Positions 34,940 to 45,360 of a stretch of DNA of 64,000 nucleotides are shown here, piece after piece (position 1 is the stretch's first letter; every line of letters starts with the position of its first letter). Under the pieces are notes generated by a model that saw nothing but the letters and a program-made list of their open reading frames with translations, did not search any database and was not told the DNA's origin. Location of the stretch: the NCBI GenBank assembly GCA_024036415.1, contig JAMWET010001661.1:1426001-1490000 (forward strand). The letters are read 5' to 3'. The DNA is from Prochilodus magdalenae. Lineage: Eukaryota > Chordata > Actinopteri > Characiformes > Prochilodontidae. Both the position numbers and the translations under genes were made by a program.

Positions 34940-35405
34940 TATCTGAGTCTCTACAACCAATCATTTCACACCAAACCAGCCTGAATGACTCTGTTTATAT
35001 CTCAACCTCTGTTTAAATGTTCCCCCATTAAATGTTCTTTAAGCTTTACCATACACAAAAACATTTTCTGAGTTTAGAATCTGTTCAGTAGCATCTACCA
35101 AACATGGTTAAAGGTCTTGAGGTAACAGTAAATGTTGCCCAGTGACAAACTAATTAAGCCTAAAAGCCAGCTAGCTGCAGATTATTTGCTGGTTTTGAAA
35201 GATAAATCATGTTCGAAATGTCACACGTCTTTGATGGCGCAGTATTGATCTCACATTTCCGTGCTGATCCATTCCTGTTGCATGGATTAATTGGAATTTT
35301 GCTAATACATTGCTCACTGCTAGAGAGGTCACTCCTGGTTGTGTGCTTCATTTCCAAGATCAGCTTGTTGTTGTGTTTTCAAGGATAATACCCTATCCGT
35401 GATTC
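34940..35405. other. Single-copy sequence
   Basis: One weak unit of the 75-bp dispersed family lies near 34985. 35160-35340 is repeat-free. No gene. Confidence 0.4.
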
Positions 35406-35491
35406 ATGAATTAAATGAACTCCTAATGAAGGTATTCATTCGTTAGTAATATTAGAATAGGATATCTTTATTAGGGGTTCATTTAATTCAT
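35406..35491 (+). other. Candidate RNA hairpin or palindromic MITE, 32-bp stem
   Basis: Bases 35406-35437 pair with 35460-35491 without a bulge or gap (28 Watson-Crick pairs and 4 G-U pairs), leaving a 22-nt loop. In the plus-strand RNA all four exceptions are G-U, so pairing is continuous there; in the minus-strand RNA they would be A-C mismatches. The size is within the range of pre-miRNA hairpins, but nothing shows expression. A short palindromic transposon relic is an equally good explanation. Confidence 0.75.
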
Positions 35492-36540
35492 TCACTTTCA
35501 TTATTTTAAAAACAGAACCTGACTAGAAAGGCACTTGTGTGTTCCACTGTATGACTGTTCATGGCCGTGTCTGCTGCTGTGCTTGTGTATGTGCTGTAGG
35601 CAGTATGTGCTGTGGAACTAAAGTCAACTAGGAAAAAGTTAGCAACAGCACTAAACAGATACGAATGTCACAAAATCACTGAATGAATTATCAAAAAGAT
35701 TCTTATTTATATGGTAATATGTCCAAACGTGCCTATGATATGTATCGTTATCTGATGGTTATCCGCTGCTTTAGGGTCGTGTTTTTGATGGTATGCATGT
35801 TTTTACGGATTTAATAAAGGGAAGCGGCCAGTGTGATTTCCACGGCCGCTAAATGAAAAGAACAGCACCCTGCTGCTGCACTGATAGGATGCTCAGCGGC
35901 AATTTCGACTTCTCTGAAATGCTTTATTTGTTTGTTTACATCATTTTTTAATCTCTTTGTAAGGACAACATCTGCATATTGACGTGAGAAATATAAAAAG
36001 TCTGCTGTTCCGCTGATAACCCAGAAAGGACATAAAAGAAACCTGTTTTCATTTGTACAGTGTGAGTGCTCAGGGCTAATTATGGACATTTAAGTCTATA
36101 TCCAAGTAATCAACTCCAACTGTCGACTTCTGTCTGCTGAAATCGAAGGAATCGATCCCTAAATATAGCCGTCCTACTAATTCAGCTTATTCCACATAAT
36201 GAGGGGAACTTGGAGTGATGTGCTCAAAAAAACCTCTATTGTATTAAATAGACTATTTTCAAATTTTCTTTAAGAGGCTGTGAGTTTACTAGTTCCCTCT
36301 TTTTTTACTTTTTCAGAAAGCAGCAGTTACCATAGAAGCGTGCTGGTGCCAGAGCAGAACTCCAGCACTATTTAAGGTGGAACAGAATTTTAAATAGCAA
36401 AATCTGTGCAATGCAACAATCGTTGAAGAGTCGACTTCAATCATTTTCATTCCTAGAGTCATTAGCCTATAGTCAAACCCTACTTCCAGACTTGCTAAAG
36501 ATTCAACTCTTTTGTAATCCAGTCCCTGTTACTATATCCA
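35492..36540. other. Single-copy sequence
   Basis: No repeat or gene is recognised. From about 36480 onward, decayed units of the 34-bp array start to appear. Confidence 0.4.
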
Positions 36541-38985
36541 TGTTCCAGCTGTCCTTTCAGAAATCTCAGTCCTGCTTCAGCCCATTTTCACTGTTTTTAA
36601 TCCAGCCATGTTATCCCTGTTCTCAATCACATGATCCAGCCGTGTTATCATTGTTCTCAGTCACATGTTCCAGCCGATACCACTGTTCTCAGTCACATGT
36701 TCCAGTCGTGTTATCAATGTTCTCAGTCACATGATCCAGTCGTGTTATCACTGTTCTCAGTCACATGTTCCAGCCGTTACCACTGTTCTCAGTCACATGT
36801 TCCAGCCGTGTTATCACTGTTCTCAGTCACATGTTCCAGCCGTTCACAGAAGCGCAGGGGGTGTTATGTTCCAGCCGTGTTATCACTGTTCTCAGTCACA
36901 TGTTCCAGCCGTTACCACTGTTCTCAGTCACATGTTCACATGTTCCAGCCGTGTTATCACTGTCTATCACTGTTCTCAGTTCTCAGTCACATGTTCCAGC
37001 CGTGTTATCACTGTTCTCAGTCACATGTTCCAGTCATTGTTATTCACTGTTCCAGCCGTTCAATCACATGTTCCACATGATCCAGCCGTGTGTTATCACT
37101 GTTCTCAGTCACATGTTCCAGCCGTTACCACTGTTCTCAGTCACATGTTCCAGTTATCGTGTTCTTAGTCACTGTTCTACCAGTCACATGTTCCAGCCGT
37201 GTTATCACGTTCTCAGTCACATGTTTCTCAGTCACATGTTCCAGCCGTTACCACTGTTCTCAGTCACATGTTCCAGCCGTGTTATCACTGTTCTCAGTCA
37301 CATGTTCCAGCCGTTACCACTGTTCTCAGTCACATGTTCCAGCCGTGTTATCACTGTTCTCAGTCACATGTTCCAGCCGTTACCACTGTTCTCAGTCACA
37401 TGTTCCAGCCAGCACGTCTCAGTCACATGTTATCACTGTTCTCTCACATGTGTTCCAGTCTCAGTCACATGACTGTTCTCAGTCACATGTTCCAGTCGTG
37501 TTATCAATGTTCTCAGTCACATGATCCAGCCGTGTTATCATTGTTCTCAGTCACATGATCCAGTTGTGTTATCATTGTTCTCAGTCACATGTTCCAGCCG
37601 TTACCACTGTTCTCAGTCACATGATCCAGTCGTGTTACCACTGTTCTCAGTCACATGATCCAGTCGTGTTATCAATGTTCTCAGTCACATGTTCCAGCCG
37701 TGTTATCTTTGTTCTCAGTCACATGTTCCAGTTATGTTATCACTGTTCTCAGTCACATGTTCCAGCCGTGTTATCTCTGTTCTCAGTCACATGTTCCAGC
37801 CGTGTTATCATTGTTCTCAGTCACATGTTCCAGCCATCTTATCTTTGTTCTCAGTCACATGGTCCAGCCGTGTTATCACTGTTCTCAGTCACATGTTCCA
37901 GCCGTGTTATCTCTGTTCTCAGTCACATGTTCCAGCCGTGTTATCATTGTTCTCAGTCACATGTTCCAGCCGTGTTATCTCTGTTCTCAGTCACATGTTC
38001 CAGCCATCTTATCTTTGTTCTCAGTCACATGGTCCAGCCGTGTTATCATTGTTCTCAGTCACATGTTCCAGTCGTGTTATCACTGGTCTCCGTCTCATGT
38101 TCCAGTCGTGTTATCACTGGTCTCCGTCTCATGTTCCAGCCGTGTTATCACTGTTCTCAGTCACATGTTCCAGCCGTCTTATCAATGTTCTCAGTCACAT
38201 GTTCCAGTCGTGTTATGCCTGTTCTCAGTCACATGTTCCAGTCGTGTTATTATTGTTCTCAGTCACATGTTCCAGCCATGTTACCACTGTTCTCAGTCAC
38301 ATGATCCAGCCGTGTTATCATTGTTCTCAGTCACATGTTCCAGCCGTTATCACTGTTCTAAGTCACATGTTCCAGCCGTCTTATCATTGTTCTCAGTCAC
38401 ATGTTCCAGTTATGTTATCACTGTTCTCAGTCACATGTTCCAGTTATGTTATCACTGTTCTCAGTCACATGTTCCAGCCGTGTTATCACTGTTCTCAGTC
38501 ACATGTTCCAGTTATGTTATCACTGTTCTCAGTCACATGTTCCAGTTATGTTATCACTGTTCTCAGTCACATGTTCCAGCCGTGTTATCACTGTTCTCAG
38601 TCACATGTTCCAGCCGTGTTATCACTGTTCTCAGTCACATGATCCAGTCGTGTTTTCATTGTTCTCAGTCACATGTTCCAGCCATGTTACCACTGTTCTC
38701 AGTCACATGATCCAGTCATGTTATCCCTGTTCTCAGTCACATGTTCCAGTCGTTTTATCCCTGTTCTCAGTCACATGTTCCAGTCGTGTTTTCATTGTTC
38801 TCAGTCACATGTTCCAGCCGTTACCACTGTTCTCAGTCACATGTTCCAGTCATGTTATCAATGTTCTCAGTCACATGATCCAGTTGTGTTATCATTGTTC
38901 TGAGTCACATGTTCCAGTTGTGTTATACCTGTTCTCAGTCACATGAACCAGTTATGTTTTCACTGTTCTCAGTCACATGATCCAT
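36541..38985. repeat. 34-bp minisatellite with E-box in nearly every unit, ~70 copies
   Basis: The core of each unit is ttctcagtcacatgttccag, followed by a variable part such as ccgtgttatcact. The full unit is 34 bp, and a shorter 32-bp form has ccgttaccact. CACATG (an E-box, CANNTG) occurs in nearly all units; about a dozen carry TCACATGA. Between 36835 and 37500 the array is scrambled by partial units. Because 34 is 1 modulo 3 and the main unit has no stop on the plus strand, all three plus frames stay open, giving false proteins of up to 351 residues with a 34-residue period. Confidence 0.95.
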
Positions 38986-40112
38986 TTTTGGTTATGTATT
39001 CCTGCCACAATTTAGCGCTTTTAGTCATGTGTCCTAGCCTGTTCCACGTGTCCAAGTTTTTATCTTTTCAGTCCCATTTTAGCCACCTTTTCCATATTTT
39101 TGGCCACATCTTTGTATAGAAAACTAAGATATCTTACTATTGTTAAGCAAATATTTAATTTATTAATAATTAGTTTTATGCTTAGTCATAATTAACATAA
39201 AAAATTTTGATGCCAGGTGTTAGAGGCCCAGTTTTGTAATTTCAGGTTCCCTGTCTATGATAATACTTCTACGTTTACTCATAATCACTTACTGATGGGT
39301 TCTAATCTCTGTATTCTTTTGCTCAATGAAAAATGGAAAGTTAAATCTGGATTGATGTAATCAAGTTCCAAAAGAAAAGTATGTGATTATGGTATTAAGT
39401 GTAATATAACCAGGATGACCAATATGGCCTGTGGTCTTGGCCTTGATCAATATGATTATCCTTATGCTACAAGTATTATTATATTATGTTAGTCATTAGT
39501 TGAGTCGAACACTATTAAGGAGTCAGATCATTTAGTATATTGTGCTGTGCCACTCTTACACAACGCTGTCTGTTTTTGTAAAGTGAATTTCTGCTTGGCC
39601 TGCAAGATTCTATAAATGTATCAATAGGCCTACGAATAAGACTGGTTCTCAAGGGAATACACCTGTCTACAGGGCCTGCTTCCCTGGGGGATGCACACAC
39701 ACAGAATGTCTTTCCCAAAGGAAAGCTCAGAGTGACTCAGTGATATTCATATACAGTTAATGTCTTTGATGAATCAAAACAACAAATTTAACAACTAATA
39801 AAGTAATCAAGGTTGAAACACATAGACCTCCCTGTGATCTTGGTCAGGTATCATTTTTTAAACGTGTTAGTCTTTGGAAATAATGGAAAGAAAAAATGGT
39901 GACTCAAAGTAAGAAACAAAATCAAAATCAAATAAAACTGTATGTAGCTCTTTTTACAAACGCTTTTTTTTTTTAGTTTACCGGCATATCTTCTTGTTTT
40001 TATTGTTTTTGGTCACATGTTCCTATCATGTGTTTAAGTTTTAAGTCACGTGTTCTAGACATTAGTTTCAGTTTTTTTATCCATGTGTGCCAGCCATGTT
40101 TTAATTGAGTTA
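38986..40112. repeat. Decayed array edge with intervening AT-rich segment
   Basis: 38986-39120 and 39985-40112 contain heavily diverged units, for example ggtcacatgttcctatcatg near 40010, agtcacgtgttctagac near 40043 and gtcatgtgtcctagcctg near 39023. Between them (39121-39985) lies AT-rich single-copy sequence with no array words. The array may once have been larger and been split by an insertion. Confidence 0.55.
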
Positions 40113-40982
40113 AAATCCAATTCGATAAATTAAATAAATTAAACTACAGCACAGCTATTTTGCAGAAGTAAATAAATAAAGATTACATCTCAGCAAAGAC
40201 AGAAGGAAAGATTGAGACTGCAGTCCTGCCGCACTGTGTTTGTGTAGTTGTTTGTTGATAAAGCAGCAAGGTCTTTTCACTGTCAGTGAACCTCACCGCA
40301 ACTGACCAGAGGCTCCAACAGATTACAGCTGTCAGCAATTGCCTCTACTGTTTACATTCCCCATCACGGAGGTGAATATGCAGCATCTCTGTGTGGCTCG
40401 TCTGGCCGCCCTGCTGTAGCAGTGACAGGACAAAGAAAAATGCCGCCCATGGAAAAAGCAACACCTGGAAAGATTTCATTCTAACGCTAGTAGGGGACAA
40501 AACAATTGAACTCACACCTGAGCCTTCTTGCTGCTGTCAAACATCAAGGTACAGCTTCCTGATAAAAAAGGAAAAGGAAAGAAAAGGGCCAGACAGAGCC
40601 TAAAAGGAATTAGGGCAGAAAAAAAGAATGGGAAGTAAATTCATTCTTTATTTCAGATGTGCGCTCCATCTCCATTTAAATTGCCTTTTTAAATTAGTCA
40701 ACTCTCATCTTTGTCAAAGTTTCAGAGTTCAATCTGTCCCCTCTCACCATACGACGGCAGCAAAATGGCCTCTATTGATGAAGCATCAGCAGATCAAAGT
40801 GAGCCTGTCCCCTCTACGCTCCTCAAAGTGCTGAGTTAGCGCTAGGCTAAAAGAGCTAAGCTTGCTAACGCAGCTACAAAGCTTATCATCTACAAAGTTG
40901 TAGATCCTTACCAATTTGTGGAACAAACTCCTGACAATTTATCAATACATGCATCGGCTCTCTTGAGTTTAAATGATCTACG
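40113..40982. other. Single-copy sequence
   Basis: Repeat-free. 40230-40400 is a weak candidate for conserved non-coding DNA. Confidence 0.35.
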
Positions 40983-41391
40983 CTCACCGAGCACTTAAAT
41001 GCACCTGTGCATCTTCTCATTCATGCAATTATCAGTTGACCAATCATGTGGCAGCAGTGTGGCATGATTGTTGGTGCCAGACAGGCTGGTTTGAGTATTT
41101 CCATACCTGCTGATTCCCTGGATGTTTTTTGGAAAAACACACAGCCACTTGGTAGGGTGAGAATTTGGTGCCAATAGCATGCATCCATGGGCCCAGCCTG
41201 CCTTGCCTGAGCATTTCAGGTTAGTGGAGGTGGCATAATGGCACAGCATTTTCTTGGTACATATTAAGGTGTTAACACTGAGCAATGATCACTTGGATGC
41301 CACAGCCTATTTAAGTGGTGCTGCTGACTTTGTACATCAACGTGACCACAACTTGTCATCTTCTAATGGCTACTTCCAGCATGATAATCAG
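40983..41391 (+). pseudogene. Tc1-like transposon relic (family A), deleted copy
   Basis: The left terminal region (cattcatgcaattatcag) leads into gcatgattgttggtgccaga (coding MIVGARxAGLSIS in the living family) and then cagcatgcatccatgggccc. It stops after ggctacttccagcatgataa, the second-aspartate region. Much of the interior and the whole C-terminus are absent. Confidence 0.85.
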
Positions 41392-43317
41392 AGGGGGAAG
41401 TATGGAAGTACATTTGCTTGAGTACTTAAGGACATTTCCAAGTAGTTCCTCATGTTCAAACATCTCATTGACCAATAAATGACCCATATATTTCACCATA
41501 TTTCTTTAAACTGGGTGGTCCTAATCTTGAGTAATGCTTTTTCAAACATTTCCCTAACCAATCACAATGCTGTCATCTTTTGTCCCACCCACACTTAACA
41601 AGCTAAAAACTAAATACAGCAAGTTCTCGGCTTTATCCATACAGCAACATTGTTCCTTCATCAGTTTCTTCATTCACATGTTGGTTCATCTTCATGTCTG
41701 TTGGCCTAATCTTTTACATGTTTCTTCATCCATCCATTTGCTTGTCTATTCATTAGACCATCTGGTCATCAAGTTTCTGGTCCAGATAGCAACACATTAA
41801 AGCTGTTTCCTAATGTCCAAATCAAATTTTTTACATCACGTGGAAAGGAGGGGTCCTTTAGATTTGTAGAGGGCTCCTCAAATTTCCACATCTCATTTAC
41901 AAAATGGGTTTCCCAACTGGGAAGTAAGAATTTCCAGGTAGGGAGTTTCCAGGTAGGGAGTTTCATAAGGAATGTTCGCAGCAAGTCAAACTTCCTACTG
42001 GGAAACATGGGGAGAGCCTCACCAACCCTGACCTCAAAATCCAGGATGGCTCCATCATGCATATTACACTAGCGCCTAAATAAATGTTTTGCAAACTGAT
42101 ACACGCTGTGCTGCCCAACTTCTATCTATGGACATGTTGCTGCTGTTTCTGAATCTGCACTATGTAATACATATTTATCATACTGTCATTTGTTTTATTG
42201 CAATGTAATCAACTCAGGTATGATGTAATTCCAAGCTTAGACATTTGACTTTGGAGCTAAATGGAAAACACAATCAAGAACCATCTTTTGAGGGAACCGG
42301 AACAGAAAGTGCTTATTTTTACACTATATAACATTCCTTTCAAGATTGCACTTTGAAGTTATAAATGGCAAAATATGACATAATGTAAAAGAATGCTGTT
42401 TTTTGACTTGATGTGTAGTCTACGTACATTTGTTATTTATTCATATATTAATTTGGCTTTTTGTCCACAAAACCAAAGAAACAATATTGCACTAAAAAGT
42501 GCAGCCTGACTCCATGACTCCTACAACAATGCACTTCTTGAGGATGTTATAAATACCAGTCCTCTTTAAGTGGCACAAAGTAAAACCAGCACGCATTGAA
42601 TTTCATAGGAAGGTTGGGAATGTTTTTTTGCAGGGATGATTATTTTTAAAAATGAATTATTCACATCAGCAAAGAGCATAAGAAGCTGATTCTTGTGTGG
42701 TTGTTTTTACACATCAGAATGCCAGAGCCATGTGCATTACTCACGGGCACACAGTGAACATGGAAATGCATAAGAATTATATGTATGTAGATTGACTTTT
42801 GATAGATGGCAGTAGCGGGCGGCTGCTGCGGGATGATTAGCATGGGTAAGGCGGGAAGGGATGTGTTCTCCACCTTCCCATCAGGCCCAGACGGTGGGAT
42901 TATTTTGATCTCACGGTGGATGATGTAATGGGGCTATATCCCTGCACATGTTTAATGAATGTGGTTTACTCAGTGCTAGCCTGTTACTCATGCACAGCTA
43001 GTGACATCCTCTGGTCTCCATCGTTATTATCATGGCTGTCTGTGAACTGGCTTGGCTGGGTCTCCATGGAGTAGAGCAGTGGAGGATTTCTCCCTGACAG
43101 CACTCTGATCTGAAGGGCTTCTAGAGCTAAGCCCCTTTAAGTTTGGATGAACAAAAATGCAGACACATGATACGATAAGTTTTTGAATGTAAAGGTTCCT
43201 AAGAGGTTCTCCTAAGGAGCTTGTATGTACAATTTTTAGCATTCGTTTTGGCCTATGACAATTACTGGACTGATACCTCTCCAGATATTTCTAACAAAAG
43301 ACAGTTTTGTACCATAA
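41392..43317. other. Mostly single-copy sequence
   Basis: A 16-bp tandem duplication (gtttccaggtaggga-like) is at about 41930-41962. A 97-codon minus frame there has a matching LPTWK repeat but no domain. 42870-43000 is repeat-free. Confidence 0.4.
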
Positions 43318-43400
43318 ATTAGCAGATGCTCTTATCTAGAGCGACTTACAGTCGTGCTTAGTGTTCAATCTGAGAATGCTTCCTAGCTAGTACAAGTACG
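43318..43400 (-). mobile_element. Bare 3' end of the SINE-partner LINE
   Basis: The minus strand reads agcacgactgtaagtcgctc followed by a gagcatctgctaatt end. This matches the LINE tail at 22440-22560 including the part beyond the SINE-shared tail, so it is a strongly 5'-truncated LINE copy and not a SINE. Confidence 0.65.
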
Positions 43401-44984
43401 TTAGAGCTTAAAACTTGCCTTAAGCTCAGACTCTGTGCTGATATCTAGAAAAGAAGAAGAATGAACATATTATTTAAATTCTCCTTTTGGTTAAGGTGAC
43501 CAGACGTCCTAGTCTTTTGGGGACAGTCTCCATTATTGGTGGTCCGAAAATGTCCTGTGAATTAAAATCACACTGCAAAATTTTAAAAAGACCTGCAGCA
43601 AAGCAGGCGGACAGATGTCTTGCACTGTGGTAGTCACCAATAGGGCTAGTAGAAGGGGCCACTGCTATTACTACCTCTCACTGACCTAGTTTTAGAGAAC
43701 ACTGCTATGTAAAACTCCACCAGAAGCTAGCAAGTCTTAACAACATCCCCACAAACTTCTCAAGACATGAGGTAACCCAGTATCATACTACCAAATAATT
43801 TGTTCAGGCATATAGACCACTTATATTGTTGCAACAATAATAGCAGAAATGATACATTTTAAGCAAAATCACAAATTATATTCATAAATACTATGACAAT
43901 GTCATTTTAATTAAATGCTAAGATAAAGAGATACATTTTTAAATGTTTTTAAAAGTGTGCACTGAGCTCAACTGTTTAATAGAAGCTGGAACTGGGTGTT
44001 ACCAAATAAACTGTATTTTAATGCTTTTGCTGGATCAGTAATGGCTTTGTTTTCTCATTACAAACTGTTACTAAGCTCCTAAATTTCCTTCAGAAATGAT
44101 GGATTGCCTGACGATTGCCTGACATCAGTGTAATACTGTAGGTTAATGTTTTTATTGTTTGCAAATTATAAACTGTCTTCATCAATGTTAGCTAGCACGG
44201 TAGCCAAATTTTCCTATCATGCTGGTTTTTGGCGTGGTAGCTTCTGCTCTTGCAGTTATAGCGTTACTGCATGTTAGCATGATGGTGTTAGCTGCGCTAA
44301 TCAGAATGACTACAGAAGGACCACATGTATGAATACAAATGCTCAAAAATGAATATAATATAAAATGCTTATCCCTACTAATAGTTGTGAGAAATTAGCA
44401 AAATAGCTAACCGTATCTTAAACTCAGCTTATCTGTTCAGGATAAATTGGTGTGCATCTAAAGTCCTTCTAGGCTCTAAGCTGTTTACATCTTTTAAATA
44501 CAGCAGCAGTATTTCCTTGTGTTTTACTACGTCCCTGGTCATTAAGCTTTTAAGAAGAATGGTCAGGTGGAATCAACTTTACCACTCTTAAGCCAGTTTA
44601 TTTATCTTTCATTGCTGCAGCACACTGTGTTTATCTGCCAGTTTGTTTTGCTTTCCAGTATGTAAATTTCATTGGAGCCCATGCTGGCTTTTTTGCGAAA
44701 TGCAAGCTATTTTAATTAGCATGTTTCCTTCATTTCTGATAATGTGTGCACTGTCACATTCTGAATTCATACCAGCAAATATATTATACATTGTTCTTAT
44801 AAATTACAGATCCATCAAAAAATGTGATACACATATTGTATTTTTATTGCACGCTCATAATCAAAAGAAGTTGCACCCAGAAGTAAGTGTGGGATTGCTT
44901 TGCCATTGGGAAGGAAGATAAAGGTTACCAGCAACAATAAATTAGGACATATTTAGACCGATACGAGCAATGTTTTTTGAGCTA
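43401..44984. other. Single-copy sequence
   Basis: AT-rich, with no element recognised. Confidence 0.4.
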
Positions 44985-45360
44985 CACATAAGTAAGAAGT
45001 AGTGAGGTAGTGTCTCTCAGGCAAAATGCAGTTGTAGAAGTTCCTAAAGATGTTTTGTGAAAATTCATCCCATGCAGCTTGAATATTGTTACACAGTTCC
45101 TGCAGATTTTGTGGTAGCAGTGGAGGTGGAGAGACACCAGGTCTTCTGGACATGTGGCGTACAACAACAAACCATTCGTCTTGGTGCTGCCCACTGTGCC
45201 TCCACACACAGATTCGTTGGCTTCACCAAGACAAAAGCAGGACTCCTCACTGAAGTCCATGACACTGACTCCATGGCTTACGACACCATTGCAGCCTTTG
45301 GCCACACTGATGTTGCTGGCAGTCGTCAGAACGGTCTGCGTGCATGTAGTCCTACGTAGT
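44985..45360 (-). pseudogene. Tc1-like transposase relic (family D), reverse
   Basis: On the minus strand one frame reads DFSEESCFCLGEANESVCGG (first-aspartate region, D to E), then in another frame LQNLQELCNNIQAAWDEF and RNFYN. The core between them is deleted, in the same way as in the copy at 28640-29100. This suggests an internally deleted subfamily and not two independent losses. Confidence 0.8.

Noticed and set aside
37655..38710. 351-codon open frame with a 34-residue repeat (and several similar frames)
   Set aside because: It is the product of a stop-free 34-bp tandem repeat; all three plus frames are open, and the protein only cycles through them.
36541..38985. CRISPR-like array
   Set aside because: The repeats are directly adjacent without unique spacers, the host is a vertebrate, and no cas genes are present.
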